Assembly: GCA_937899395.1 (NCBI GenBank)
Contig: CALBPU010000185.1
Location: 1-24,862, forward strand
DNA length: 24,862 bases
Reading direction: 5' to 3'
Source: an uncultured Fretibacterium sp.
Lineage (GTDB): Bacteria; Synergistota; Synergistia; Synergistales; Aminobacteriaceae
The notes beneath the pieces are model-generated. The model saw nothing but the letters and a program-made list of their open reading frames with translations, was not told where the DNA came from and made no database searches. The position numbers and the translations under genes are program-made. Every line of letters starts with the position of its first letter. The stretch's first letter is position 1. Of the stretch, positions 1 through 7,381 are shown one piece after another.

Positions 1-198
1 GAAATAAATGTTAAAAAGGGCGACAGAGTTTCAAAAGGTCAGATAGTGGCAAAAAGCGGAAGCACTGGAAGAGTTACAGGGCCTCATTTGCATTACAGTT
101 TAATTTTGGGAGGACAATTTGTTGATCCGATACCATTGTTATCAACAAGCATAACTCAAATGTTGAAATTAGGAACTCAATCTATGGTCAATAACTGA
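1..198 (+). CDS. M23 (LytM-type) metallopeptidase, C-terminal part
   Basis: The frame is open from the left edge to a TGA at 196-198, so only the last 65 residues are present. The visible part reads KKGDRVSKGQIVAKSGSTG and then GPHLHYSLILGGQFVDP, the end of the LytM/peptidase M23 fold. The HLH is the family's HxH zinc/catalytic motif, and GG-x-FVDP is the usual end of the domain. By family knowledge these are cell-wall hydrolases, or catalytically inactive activators such as EnvC/NlpD, acting outside the cytoplasmic membrane. The first zinc ligands and any signal peptide or coiled coil lie outside the window, so activity and localisation cannot be judged. No hairpin terminator is visible between its stop and the promoter at 216. 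Confidence 0.85.
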   Translation, partial: EINVKKGDRVSKGQIVAKSGSTGRVTGPHLHYSLILGGQFVDPIPLLSTSITQMLKLGTQSMVNN

Positions 199-215
199 TT
201 TTTTGATTTTAGGGT

Positions 216-244
216 TTGACAAAACGTAAAAGCAAGTGTATTTT
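216..244 (+). promoter_or_regulatory. Sigma-70-type promoter for tRNA-Leu / rpsT
   Basis: A perfect -35 box TTGACA (216-221) is followed by a 17-base spacer and the -10-like box TATTTT (239-244, 4 of 6 matches). Transcription would begin near 251, about 12 bases before the tRNA. It could also drive rpsT, because no terminator separates tRNA and rpsT. Confidence 0.65.
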
Positions 245-262
245 TATATGGTGAAATTTTCA

Positions 263-348
263 GCCGGAGTGGCGGAATGGTAGACGCAGTGGACTCAAAA
301 TCCACCGAGGGCGACCTTGTGGGAGTTCAAATCTCCCCTCCGGCACCA
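263..348 (+). tRNA. tRNA-Leu (anticodon CAA)
   Basis: The 86-base gene includes an encoded CCA end. The acceptor stem is GCCGGAG/CTCCGGC (7 pairs). The anticodon stem GTGGA/TCCAC encloses loop CTCAAAA with anticodon CAA at 296-298, reading UUG. The T arm is GGGAG-TTCAAAT-CTCCC. The extra arm (GAGG-GCGA-CCTT) makes it a class II tRNA, as expected for leucine. TTG is also the apparent start codon of six genes in this window, though initiation uses the initiator tRNA, not this one. Confidence 0.97.
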
Positions 349-397
349 TTTAATAATAAATATAAAATAAAAATAAAATTTTGGGAGAGAAATTTTA

Positions 398-664
398 ATG
401 CCGAACAAAAAATCCGCTGAAAAACGGGTACTCATAGGAGAAAGAAACAGACTTTACAATAAGTATTGGACATCAAGATGCAAAACTGCCGTGAAAAATG
501 TTATTGCTTTAGTAGCGTCGGGAAATAAAGAAGAAGCAACGAAAAGTTTTAACATTGCTCAAAGTGTAATTGATAAAGCCGTAGTAAAAGGCGTAATGCA
601 CAAAAACACCGCTGCACGGCGCAAGGAATTAATGTCCAGACGATTGAAGACATTAAAAGTCTAG
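398..664 (+). CDS. rpsT: 30S ribosomal protein S20
   Basis: This is an 88-residue basic protein, against 87 in E. coli. It begins MPNKKSAEKRVLIGERNRLYN and keeps the S20 core SRCKTAVKNVIALV and the C-terminal GVMHKNTAARRKELMSRR, which forms the helical bundle on the bottom of the 30S body binding 16S rRNA. The ATG at 398 is preceded by GGGAGAG with good spacing. It follows tRNA-Leu by 49 bases with no terminator between them, so it is probably read from the same promoter at 216. It ends 50 bases before an intrinsic terminator. rpsT standing alone, away from the large ribosomal operons, is the usual arrangement in bacteria. Confidence 0.97.
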   Translation: MPNKKSAEKRVLIGERNRLYNKYWTSRCKTAVKNVIALVASGNKEEATKSFNIAQSVIDKAVVKGVMHKNTAARRKELMSRRLKTLKV

Positions 665-717
665 TTTTTCATTATCAGCTTATCCATCACTCACTTTATA
701 ATACACGTAATAAAAAA

Positions 718-762
718 ATATCCCCGAAATGAATGAAAGAAAATTCTTCAGGGATATTTTTT
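718..762 (+). terminator. Intrinsic terminator after rpsT
   Basis: ATATCCC (718-724) pairs with GGGATAT (751-757), and GAA/TTC continues the stem after one mismatch. T6 follows at 757-762. A run of seven A lies just upstream (712-718), so the hairpin may also act on - strand transcripts leaving putP. Confidence 0.8.
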
Positions 763-773
763 AGCGCATATAC

Positions 774-805
774 AAAAAAACTCCCTCTAAAAATTTTAGA
801 AGGAG
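774..805 (-). terminator. Intrinsic terminator after putP
   Basis: Read on the - strand, CTCC-T-TCTAAAA pairs with TTTTAGA-G-GGAG (781-805, one internal mismatch). It is followed by T7, the complement of A7 at 774-780. It begins 11 bases beyond the putP stop codon. Confidence 0.8.
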
Positions 806-815
806 CTTAAAGAAT

Positions 816-2273
816 TCACTCTTCCGACATTGTTAAAGCCTTGTCAAATAATTCCTCTACTTCCTTTGAGGGCTTCGGAGAAATCAACGACACTAAAACC
901 GCTGCAATAAATCCTGCCGCAAATCCCGGTATAATCTCGTATACTCCGGTATCGGCCATGTAAGAAAGCCATAATATATCAACTAATGCTCCAGTGAAAA
1001 TTCCGCAAGCCGCTCCTGAAAATGTAAATCTCTTCCAAAACAAACTTAACATTATTGCAGGACCGAATGCCGCTCCGAAAACTCCCCAAGCATTTGAGAC
1101 AAGTGCCATTATTGAGCCTGCGTTAGGGTTTGAAGCGATTATTAAAGCCGCGATTGCTGTTACTAAAACTACGATACGTCCTGCCCATAACATTTCACGA
1201 TTTCCGGCATTATTTTTTCGGATTACCGGTCTGTAAACATCTGATGCAAAAGCTGAAGCAGCTGCCAATAACTGACTGTCTGCTGTACTCATTGCCGCCG
1301 CTAAAATTGCTGAAAGGATTACGCCCGAAATTATCGCAGGGAAAATTTTTCGTGTCATTGTGATAAAGATTAACGAGTTGTTATTAACTGTCTCATCAAA
1401 TCCAACAAACATTCGCCCGAACATTCCTACTAAAACCGAGAACGTTAATATTAAAACAGTCCATGTAATTCCGATTTTTGCGGATTTCCTTAATTCGCTT
1501 TGTGATTTTATCGACATGAAACGAATTATTATGTGAGGCATTCCGAAATATCCAAGCCCCCAGCCGAAACCTGAAACAATATCTTTCCAGCTTGAAAATG
1601 CGTTCCAATATGCAGGCTCATTTATGGCATGGAAATTTTCCGCACTGAGCAACGCATTAGCCACTAACGGAACCGTAAACATCGCAACAAGAACTAACAT
1701 TCCCTGAAAAAAGTCTGTCCATGATACAGCCGAGAAGCCTCCCAAAAATGTATAACCTACAACAATTACTGCTGCAAGATACATAGCTTTTGTTGTATCA
1801 AGTCCGGTTACAGTGTTAAAGAGAGTTCCGCAGGCTTTTATACTTGAAGCTGAATAAATCGTATATGCCACAAGAAATACTACAGCGGAAATTATTTGCA
1901 AAGATTTTGATTCTGATAAAAATCTGTTAGTTAAATATTGAGGGATAGTAATTGCATCATCAGCAGCGATTGAAAATGCCCTAAGTCTCGGAGCCTCATA
2001 TATCCAGCTCAAAGCGTAACCTGTCGCAAGTCCGAACGCAATCCAAACTTGACCTAAACCGAGAGCATATATTGAAGTCGGAAGCCCCATTAAAACCCAT
2101 GCGCTCATGTCCGAAGCTCCTGCTGAAAGAGCCGCAACCCATGCTCCCATTTTTCGATCGCCTAAGAAATAACCTTTTTCCGTTTGATTTTTATCTCTCA
2201 GGAAAAACCATACTCCTACTCCGAGCATGAAGACCAAATAAATTATAAAAACACTTACTTCTTGTAAATTCAA
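816..2273 (-). CDS. putP: Sodium/proline symporter PutP
   Basis: This 485-residue multi-pass membrane protein belongs to the sodium:solute symporter (SSS) family, and its length matches E. coli PutP (502). The N-terminal motif SAGASDMSAWVLMGLP places D55 and S57 at the residues that in E. coli PutP bind Na+ and proline. VSWTDFFQG and LAAAMSTADSQLL match further conserved segments, the latter in the helix carrying the second Na+ site. The role is Na+-driven proline uptake at the cytoplasmic membrane, for nutrition or osmoprotection. The start is TTG at 2271-2273, chosen because TAGGAG lies about eight bases upstream, while the nearer ATG on this strand is out of frame and soon stops. It is a single-gene unit with its own promoter and terminator. 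A related SSS substrate cannot be excluded, but the motif match favours proline. Confidence 0.93.
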   Translation of the reverse strand: MNLQEVSVFIIYLVFMLGVGVWFFLRDKNQTEKGYFLGDRKMGAWVAALSAGASDMSAWVLMGLPTSIYALGLGQVWIAFGLATGYALSWIYEAPRLRAFSIAADDAITIPQYLTNRFLSESKSLQIISAVVFLVAYTIYSASSIKACGTLFNTVTGLDTTKAMYLAAVIVVGYTFLGGFSAVSWTDFFQGMLVLVAMFTVPLVANALLSAENFHAINEPAYWNAFSSWKDIVSGFGWGLGYFGMPHIIIRFMSIKSQSELRKSAKIGITWTVLILTFSVLVGMFGRMFVGFDETVNNNSLIFITMTRKIFPAIISGVILSAILAAAMSTADSQLLAAASAFASDVYRPVIRKNNAGNREMLWAGRIVVLVTAIAALIIASNPNAGSIMALVSNAWGVFGAAFGPAIMLSLFWKRFTFSGAACGIFTGALVDILWLSYMADTGVYEIIPGFAAGFIAAVLVSLISPKPSKEVEELFDKALTMSEE

Positions 2274-2307
2274 ATTTCAAAACTCCTATTCATAAAAAAT
2301 TCGTTGC

Positions 2308-2336
2308 AGTTTATCACATGAAGAATTTGTGTGCAA
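2308..2336 (-). promoter_or_regulatory. Predicted promoter for putP
   Basis: On the - strand TTGCAC (complement of 2331-2336) is followed by a 17-base spacer and TAAACT (complement of 2308-2313). Each box matches consensus at 4 of 6 positions. The leader to the TTG start would be about 30 bases. This is a prediction from spacing and position only. Confidence 0.45.
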
Positions 2337-2534
2337 ACTCATTGTAGAAATCTGTTGATTAATGTGAGCAAGAAAAAGCAAAAGCAGAAATCCCAGAAGA
2401 AAACAGTGAGGAGACTTTTCCGCCAAGTTAAGAACTTCCTCACTGTCCTCTACTGGTTGATAAACTTTGTCCTCATAACTTTAGAATTATTGGATATGTT
2501 ATTAAGTAATACGAGTATTTTTTTATTTTCCTAA
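2331..2534 (+). CDS. Possible small Lys-rich, hydrophobic peptide (uncertain)
   Basis: This is a doubtful 67-codon frame starting at GTG 2331. A 56-codon version starts at GTG 2364. I do not recognise it. The shorter form begins SKKKQKQKSQKKTVRRLFR, a strongly basic stretch, followed by a hydrophobic segment FLTVLYWLINFVLITLELL that could span a membrane. For coding: the middle of the frame (about 2410-2475) uses many C-ending codons (TTC, CGC, AAC, CTC, GTC, TAC), and an intrinsic terminator starts three bases after the stop. Against coding: neither start has a clear ribosome-binding site, the frame contains a 10-bp inverted repeat, and codon use differs from its neighbours. Small basic-plus-hydrophobic peptides include type I toxins, but nothing here proves that role. 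Together with the putP promoter, a terminator and the whiA promoter it occupies the 350-base gap between putP and whiA. Confidence 0.25.
   Translation: MQTHCRNLLINVSKKKQKQKSQKKTVRRLFRQVKNFLTVLYWLINFVLITLELLDMLLSNTSIFLFS
2403..2446. repeat. Inverted repeat (10-bp arms)
   Basis: ACAGTGAGGA (2403-2412) is the perfect complement of TCCTCACTGT (2437-2446), with a 24-base loop. It lies inside the doubtful small ORF and is not followed by a T tract, so it does not look like a terminator. A structured RNA or a binding site for a dimeric protein are both possible. Confidence 0.6.
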
Positions 2535-2536
2535 AT

Positions 2537-2564
2537 AGGGGCAATTCCCCTCAATATTTTTTTT
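2537..2564 (+). terminator. Intrinsic terminator upstream of whiA
   Basis: AGGGG (2537-2541) pairs with CCCCT (2547-2551) around a CAATT loop. An eight-T tract follows at 2557-2564 after a short spacer. The stem is only five pairs, so strength is uncertain. It sits three bases after the stop of the doubtful small ORF and implies a + strand transcript in this gap. Confidence 0.5.
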
Positions 2565-2575
2565 ATTTTACCACA

Positions 2576-2584
2576 TGATATATT
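2576..2584 (+). promoter_or_regulatory. Extended -10 promoter for whiA-pgk-tpiA
   Basis: TGA-TATATT (2576-2584) matches the extended -10 pattern TGn-TATAAT with one mismatch. The -35 region is only T-rich, as tolerated for extended -10 promoters. Transcription would start near 2591, giving a leader of about 33 bases. Confidence 0.45.
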
Positions 2585-2623
2585 CTTTTCATTAAACATT
2601 CATTAATCGAAGAAGTGATTTTG

Positions 2624-3460
2624 ATGAAGAAAAAAAATTTATGGCTCGGTGAACTTTGGGACGAATGGCTCACTGGTGAAGTTAAATATAAATCTAATGC
2701 CGAATATGAAGCGTCAGGAATTTTAATGGGAATGAAAAATTTTACGACTAACAGATTAAAAACTGCACGTCGTTTAATGAAGATATGGCCTTTTACATCT
2801 TATGCAAAAAATTTCACTCCTGCTATCTCTATGACCACTCGAAAAAATTACAAGCCTTCCGTGAAATTTATTTTCCCTTACACTTCAAAAATTTTGAAGC
2901 CTCCTAAAAATTTACAGACTTCTTGGGCATGGCTTAAAGGTCTTTGGGGCAGCGCAGGAGGTTTATATTTTCCGAAAAACGGTTATTATTTGACGCTCAT
3001 AATTTCCGACAAAGACGTTTCAGAAATTACAAAAAGCGTTCTCGAATTAACAGGCTTATCATGGAGTGAACATCGTAACGAATTTACTGTCAGAAATCAC
3101 GAGGACATTATGACGTTTTTATGCAATGCAGGAATGCCTTCAGGAGCTTTGAACTTTGATGAAACTGTAATGATTAGATCCATAAGAAACCGTGCAAACC
3201 TTCAAAGCAATTACGAGACAGCCAATATCGCTCGAACCGTCAAGGCTGCAAGGAAACAATTAGAAATTACGAAAAAAATTTTGAATGACGGAATTTTAGA
3301 TAGCCTTCCGAAAAATTTAAGGGAAGTGATTGAATGCCGATTAAAAAATCCTGAATACAGTCTTGATGAGCTTGGAAAAAATTTATCGCCCCCAATCTCA
3401 AAATCTGCTGTAAAATATCGGTGGGAAAAAATTCAGAAGTGCATCGAAGAAAAAAATTAA
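2624..3460 (+). CDS. whiA: WhiA family DNA-binding regulator
   Basis: This 278-residue protein has WhiA (DUF199) architecture. A divergent N-terminal region (about 1-95) is followed by a LAGLIDADG-like fold (about 100-170: WLKGLWGSAGGLYFPKNGYY). The hallmark NRANLQSNYETANIARTV (189-206) comes next, then a C-terminal helix-turn-helix (about 245-270: SLDELGKNLSPPISKSAVK). WhiA proteins are transcription factors derived from homing-endonuclease folds. They control sporulation in actinomycetes and cell division or chromosome segregation in Bacillus. The N-terminal half is weakly conserved and the protein is a little short (usually about 300-325). I prefer ATG 2624 because AGAAG lies eight bases upstream. 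An in-frame GTG at 2615 would add three residues. It is followed after 25 bases by pgk, so the two are probably co-transcribed. The rapZ/yvcK genes often adjacent to whiA are not present. Confidence 0.88.
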   Translation: MKKKNLWLGELWDEWLTGEVKYKSNAEYEASGILMGMKNFTTNRLKTARRLMKIWPFTSYAKNFTPAISMTTRKNYKPSVKFIFPYTSKILKPPKNLQTSWAWLKGLWGSAGGLYFPKNGYYLTLIISDKDVSEITKSVLELTGLSWSEHRNEFTVRNHEDIMTFLCNAGMPSGALNFDETVMIRSIRNRANLQSNYETANIARTVKAARKQLEITKKILNDGILDSLPKNLREVIECRLKNPEYSLDELGKNLSPPISKSAVKYRWEKIQKCIEEKN

Positions 3461-3485
3461 AAATTTATTATGGAGGTTAATAAAA

Positions 3486-4676
3486 ATGAAGTTAAAAACA
3501 TTTACCGCATCTGATGTATCAGGCAAAAAGGTTTTAATGCGTGTCGATTTCAACGTACCGTTCAAGAACGGAAAAGTTACTGACGATTCAAGAATCCGAG
3601 CTCACTGGAGCACGCTCAAAAAATTAGTTGATGCCGGTGCAAAAATCGCTCTCGTTTCACATTTCGGAAGACCGAAAGGCAAAGTCGATCCTGCTTTCTC
3701 ACTCTCTCAAATCGTTCCTGACATAGAAAAAGCTTACGGCCTCAAAGTTGTTTTTGTTGATGACTGCGTAGGCGAAAAAGTTGCTAAGGCAGTCGACGCT
3801 CTTAAACCGGGCGAAATTGTTGTCCTTGAAAATTCACGTTATCACCCTGAAGAACAAAAATGCGATCCTGATTTTTCAAAGGCTATGGCCGCTCCGTTTG
3901 ATGTATTTGTAATGGACGCTTTCAGTGCTTCACACCGTGCTGACTGTTCAACAAGCGGCGTTATCCAGTTCGTGAAAAATTCTTTCGCAGGCGATTTACT
4001 CGGACGTGAGGGCGAAATGCTCGGTGCTGTCAGTGAGAACCCTGCTAAACCTTACGTGTTAATTCTCGGCGGTGCTAAAGTCTCTGACAAAATCGCTATC
4101 GTTGGAAACCTCCTTGATAAAGCCACAACAATTTTAATCGGCGGAGGTATGGCTTATACCTTCTTGAAGGCTCAGGGAAAAGAAATCGGAAAATCCCTTT
4201 GTGATACCGAAAGGCTTGATTTTGCAAAAGACACTTTGAAGAAAGCTGAAGAGATGGGCGTGAAAATTTTATTGCCTGTTGACAGCGTTGTAGCTTCAGG
4301 AATGGACGCAACAGACGTTGAAACAGTTTCAAGTGATGCAATGCCTGCTGATAAAATGGGGCTTGATATTGGATCTAAAACAGTTGAACTTTTCACGAAG
4401 GCTCTTGAAGGTGCAAAATCAGTTTTATGGAACGGGCCTATGGGAGTTTTCGAGGACGAAAAATTTGCTGAAGGCACAAAGAAACTTGCTGAAGCAGTTG
4501 CTGAAATGACACAAAAGCACGGAGCTGTTACAGTAATCGGCGGAGGAGATACCGCAAGCGCAGTACGTCAATTCAAAGTCGCTGATAAAGTTTCACATGT
4601 TTCAACAGGCGGCGGTGCAAGCCTTGAATACTGTGAAGGCAAAAAATTACCCGGCATGGAACCGTTCAGAATTTAA
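3486..4676 (+). CDS. pgk: Phosphoglycerate kinase
   Basis: This 396-residue cytoplasmic enzyme transfers phosphate between 1,3-bisphosphoglycerate and ADP in glycolysis. N-domain motifs include VLMRVDFNVPFKNG, DDSRIRA, LVSHFGRPKG and ENSRYHPEE. C-domain nucleotide-binding motifs include ILGGAKVSDKI, LIGGGMAYTF, WNGPMGVFE, VIGGGDTASAV and VSTGGGASLE. Length matches the bacterial family (387-397). The ATG at 3486 follows a clear GGAGG at about 3472. It is second in a whiA-pgk-tpiA unit, with tpiA starting 18 bases downstream. The partner gene gap, often beside pgk, is absent from this window. Confidence 0.98.
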   Translation: MKLKTFTASDVSGKKVLMRVDFNVPFKNGKVTDDSRIRAHWSTLKKLVDAGAKIALVSHFGRPKGKVDPAFSLSQIVPDIEKAYGLKVVFVDDCVGEKVAKAVDALKPGEIVVLENSRYHPEEQKCDPDFSKAMAAPFDVFVMDAFSASHRADCSTSGVIQFVKNSFAGDLLGREGEMLGAVSENPAKPYVLILGGAKVSDKIAIVGNLLDKATTILIGGGMAYTFLKAQGKEIGKSLCDTERLDFAKDTLKKAEEMGVKILLPVDSVVASGMDATDVETVSSDAMPADKMGLDIGSKTVELFTKALEGAKSVLWNGPMGVFEDEKFAEGTKKLAEAVAEMTQKHGAVTVIGGGDTASAVRQFKVADKVSHVSTGGGASLEYCEGKKLPGMEPFRI

Positions 4677-4694
4677 CAAGGAGAAAAATTATTC

Positions 4695-5435
4695 ATGAGC
4701 AAGAAAATTTATTTATACGGCAACTGGAAAATGAACATGACCGTTGCTGAGACGAAAAAGTTTTTTGAGGATTTCGCAGGAGTTTATAAGCCTGCTGATG
4801 ATTTAGAGGTCGGAGTTTTCTCACCTTTTACATCACTTTGGGCATTAGCTGAAGGAGCGAAAAAATTCGGTGTTGTTTTCGGTGCACAGAATGTTTACTT
4901 TGAAGCAAAAGGAGCTTTCACAGGTGAAGTTTCAATACCGATGTTAAAGGAAATCGGAGTTACTCATGTAATTCTCGGACACAGTGAACGCAGACATATT
5001 CTCGGTGAACCTGACGAAATGATTGCGAAAAAAACTAAAGCCGTTCTTGACGCAGGAATGATCCCTGTACTTTGCTACGGTGAAACTCTTGAAGAACGTG
5101 AAGCAGGAAACACCTTCAAAGTTATGGAGCGTCAGTTGAACAGCGCAATCAAAGACTTAACACCCGAAGAAGTTGCGAAAATAATTTATGCTTATGAACC
5201 TGTCTGGGCAATCGGCACGGGAAAATCAGCGACAAGTGAACAGGCTCAAGAAGTTTGTGAGTGGAGCAGAAAATTAATCGCAAATCCTAAAGTCGTAATT
5301 TTATACGGCGGAAGTGTCAAAGGCTCAAACGCTAAAGAGTTATTATCCATGAAGGATATTGACGGTGCGTTAGTCGGAGGAGCTTCGTTAAAACCTGCGT
5401 CATTCCTTGAGATTTACACAGCTTACAAGGGTTAA
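4695..5435 (+). CDS. tpiA: Triosephosphate isomerase
   Basis: This 246-residue TIM barrel interconverts dihydroxyacetone phosphate and glyceraldehyde 3-phosphate. All catalytic features are visible: N10 and K12 in YGNWKMN, H96 in ILGHSERR, E168 in YEPVWAIGTGK with loop 6 just after it, and the phosphate-binding GGSVKG (205-210) and GALVGGASL near the C-terminus. The ATG at 4695 follows AAGGAG. It is the last gene of the whiA-pgk-tpiA unit and is closed by a strong intrinsic terminator 11 bases after its stop. Confidence 0.98.
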   Translation: MSKKIYLYGNWKMNMTVAETKKFFEDFAGVYKPADDLEVGVFSPFTSLWALAEGAKKFGVVFGAQNVYFEAKGAFTGEVSIPMLKEIGVTHVILGHSERRHILGEPDEMIAKKTKAVLDAGMIPVLCYGETLEEREAGNTFKVMERQLNSAIKDLTPEEVAKIIYAYEPVWAIGTGKSATSEQAQEVCEWSRKLIANPKVVILYGGSVKGSNAKELLSMKDIDGALVGGASLKPASFLEIYTAYKG

Positions 5436-5446
5436 AATTTGTTATG

Positions 5447-5480
5447 GCCTTCTGTATTTCAATACAGGGGGCTTTTTTTT
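5447..5480 (+). terminator. Strong intrinsic terminator after tpiA
   Basis: GCC-TT-CTGTAT (5447-5457) pairs with ATACAG-GG-GGC (5462-5472), with two G-T wobbles in the stem. T8 follows at 5473-5480. The ribosome-binding site of the next gene begins only 18 bases later (5498), so little room is left for a separate promoter. Confidence 0.9.
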
Positions 5481-5512
5481 CAACTTTTATAATAAAAGGA
5501 GGTTTTTGTTAC

Positions 5513-7285
5513 ATGAAAAAATTTTTAGCTTTCACGGTTTTAATTAGTGTGATAATTTTTTCGGGCACTGCTTTTTCCGCTGAAATTGATTTGAATTTGC
5601 TTAACAAGTTAAAGGAAACTGTTGAGATATTCACAAATTCAAACGAAAAAGACAATACTGAACCTGCTGAAGTTTCAGTGAAGGTTGAAAACGCTTTGAC
5701 AACATGTCCTAATAATTCTGTTTACATGGTATTAAAGCTCGATAACACGGAAGCGTTGTTAAAATGGATTTTTTCGCGTGAAAATATTGATACGTTCATG
5801 CCTTTAATTTTAGCTTCGGAAGATTCAAATGAAATACTGGGCACTGTCGAAGTGATCAGCGCATTCGCCGAAAATACTCCGTTGAAAAATGCAGCTCTTG
5901 TTGTCGGTATAAGCGATGGGAAAATTCCTTTACCGTTCTTTCAGATGGCCTTTACTGTAAAGCCCGAATTATCGCCGATTATCAAAAGAATTTCCGACGG
6001 TTCAGCCGATGCGGTTGATATAGCGAAATTGTTTTTAGGTTTTGACAGTCCGCTTGCTGCATTTGCCGAATCAATGATAAAAGTAGAAAAGGCTAATGAT
6101 AATATCCTGAAAATTGATAACGAACTTTTCATGAAGGCTTCAGATAACGGAATGATAATTTTGGGAATGTCGGAGAACGATATTAAAGCCTCTCTCAACG
6201 CCGTTGAACATTCTGATTCAAAACTTTTCGGGAAATATGAGCGGAAATTTTCGGGAAAAAATTTTGCGTTCTTCCACGTTGATACAAAATTTGCGGCAAA
6301 ACTTGATGACGATGACGACAAAGACGAAGATTTCAATATTGAATACCTTCAAAAAGTTTTCGATAAACCTTTGAATGTAGAATTAGATTTCGAGAGAATG
6401 CCCGATAAATTTATTATCTCAACAGCCTTGAACTTGAGAGAAGCTTTCACTAAATATTACGCCGAAAAAACTTTCAAGGATAGAGATAATGTAAGAGTTA
6501 AGGGCGGCTATCTAAATCTCTTGGGCAAAAATTCACCGTTGTTCGCATTGTCGGGATTTTTGGATTTATCGTTATTCAAGGACTATGGACACCCTGATAC
6601 TGACAAAATTTGGAAAAATGTAATGAGAAATCTTAGAAATCGTTTCGGACTTTCAGAAGATGACGTTATAGAAGCGTTAAGAGGCCCGTTCTCTTTGACT
6701 GTCAATGATAACGTATCTGTTGAAGGTATCAAAATTCCTGCGGTTTACACATCAATATTTGGAAAGCCTGCTAAGGTCTTTGATATTCTCTCAAAATCTC
6801 CGCATTTCCATAAAGTTCAAGAGGGGGTTTTGCAAATTGATTCGTCAGTAAGTCCGATTTCATGTATCGTTGAAAATAAAAATGATATGCTCGGACTTCA
6901 TTTTGCGGATCTTGAAAATATTTCGTCTAAACCCGAAGTCAAACCGGCTCTCAATGAACTCATGAATAAGCTCTCAATTTCATCATATTGGATTGATTTT
7001 GAAGGGATAAGGTCGTGGATTACTGCACCTGAAAACGGAATTTTAATTATGCTTGAACCTCTTGCGAGATTTACGGGCAACGGAGAAATTTTTGATGACG
7101 TTAAAAGTGTGCTTGATGCAGAATTTTCGATACCGTCAATTTCATTTTGGGCAGATTCTCAAGAGATTATGTACACTCAATTCAATATTTCGGAGATTAA
7201 CAGTTCAAACGGATTGTTGAGGAAAATTATCGGCCTCTCAAGAAAATATATGAACAAAGCGAATAAAACAGAGGAGAAAAAATAA
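5513..7285 (+). CDS. Secreted protein of unknown function (590 aa)
   Basis: I do not recognise this family. The start at ATG 5513 is chosen because AAAGGAGG lies nine bases upstream and the protein then opens with a typical signal peptide: KK, a hydrophobic core LAFTVLISVIIF, and GTAFSA with cleavage near residues 22-23. An earlier in-frame ATG at 5444 would have to translate through the terminator hairpin and lacks a ribosome-binding site. The mature part is a mixed alpha/beta-looking sequence with no further obvious membrane segment. It has a run of aspartates (DDDDDKDED, encoded near 6304-6330) and a charged C-terminus ending NKTEEKK. There is no lipobox, sortase motif or surface repeat that I can see. 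Export to the periplasm or cell surface is inferred from the signal peptide alone. The gene lies between two intrinsic terminators, between tpiA and nrdJ, which says little about its role. Confidence 0.85.
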   Translation: MKKFLAFTVLISVIIFSGTAFSAEIDLNLLNKLKETVEIFTNSNEKDNTEPAEVSVKVENALTTCPNNSVYMVLKLDNTEALLKWIFSRENIDTFMPLILASEDSNEILGTVEVISAFAENTPLKNAALVVGISDGKIPLPFFQMAFTVKPELSPIIKRISDGSADAVDIAKLFLGFDSPLAAFAESMIKVEKANDNILKIDNELFMKASDNGMIILGMSENDIKASLNAVEHSDSKLFGKYERKFSGKNFAFFHVDTKFAAKLDDDDDKDEDFNIEYLQKVFDKPLNVELDFERMPDKFIISTALNLREAFTKYYAEKTFKDRDNVRVKGGYLNLLGKNSPLFALSGFLDLSLFKDYGHPDTDKIWKNVMRNLRNRFGLSEDDVIEALRGPFSLTVNDNVSVEGIKIPAVYTSIFGKPAKVFDILSKSPHFHKVQEGVLQIDSSVSPISCIVENKNDMLGLHFADLENISSKPEVKPALNELMNKLSISSYWIDFEGIRSWITAPENGILIMLEPLARFTGNGEIFDDVKSVLDAEFSIPSISFWADSQEIMYTQFNISEINSSNGLLRKIIGLSRKYMNKANKTEEKK

Positions 7286-7342
7286 AGACAAGCTGAAATT
7301 TTTTCCTCTTACGTAAAAATTAATACAGCGAAAACTTACACT

Positions 7343-7381
7343 CCCAGATCTCCATAAATCGGGGGTCTGGGAAATTTTTTT
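7343..7381 (+). terminator. Strong intrinsic terminator after the secreted-protein gene
   Basis: An 11-pair stem, CCCAGATCTCC (7343-7353) with GGGGGTCTGGG (7361-7371, two G-T wobbles), has a seven-base loop. It is followed by AAA and T7 (7375-7381). nrdJ begins only 28 bases further on, so the hairpin may lie in the nrdJ leader if nrdJ is read from an upstream promoter. Confidence 0.9.

Noticed and set aside
5488..5493. Perfect TATAAT as a promoter for the secreted-protein gene.
   Set aside because: There is no -35 box at the right distance (the position falls in the terminator stem), and transcription would start within the ribosome-binding site.
5444..5512. Upstream ATG 5444 as start of the secreted protein.
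   Set aside because: The added residues come from the tpiA terminator hairpin and T tract, there is no ribosome-binding site, and the signal peptide begins exactly at ATG 5513 after GGAGG.
5941..6336. 131-codon - strand frame inside the secreted-protein gene.
   Set aside because: The Ser-rich stretch is the complement of the aspartate run; there is no ribosome-binding site or recognisable motif.
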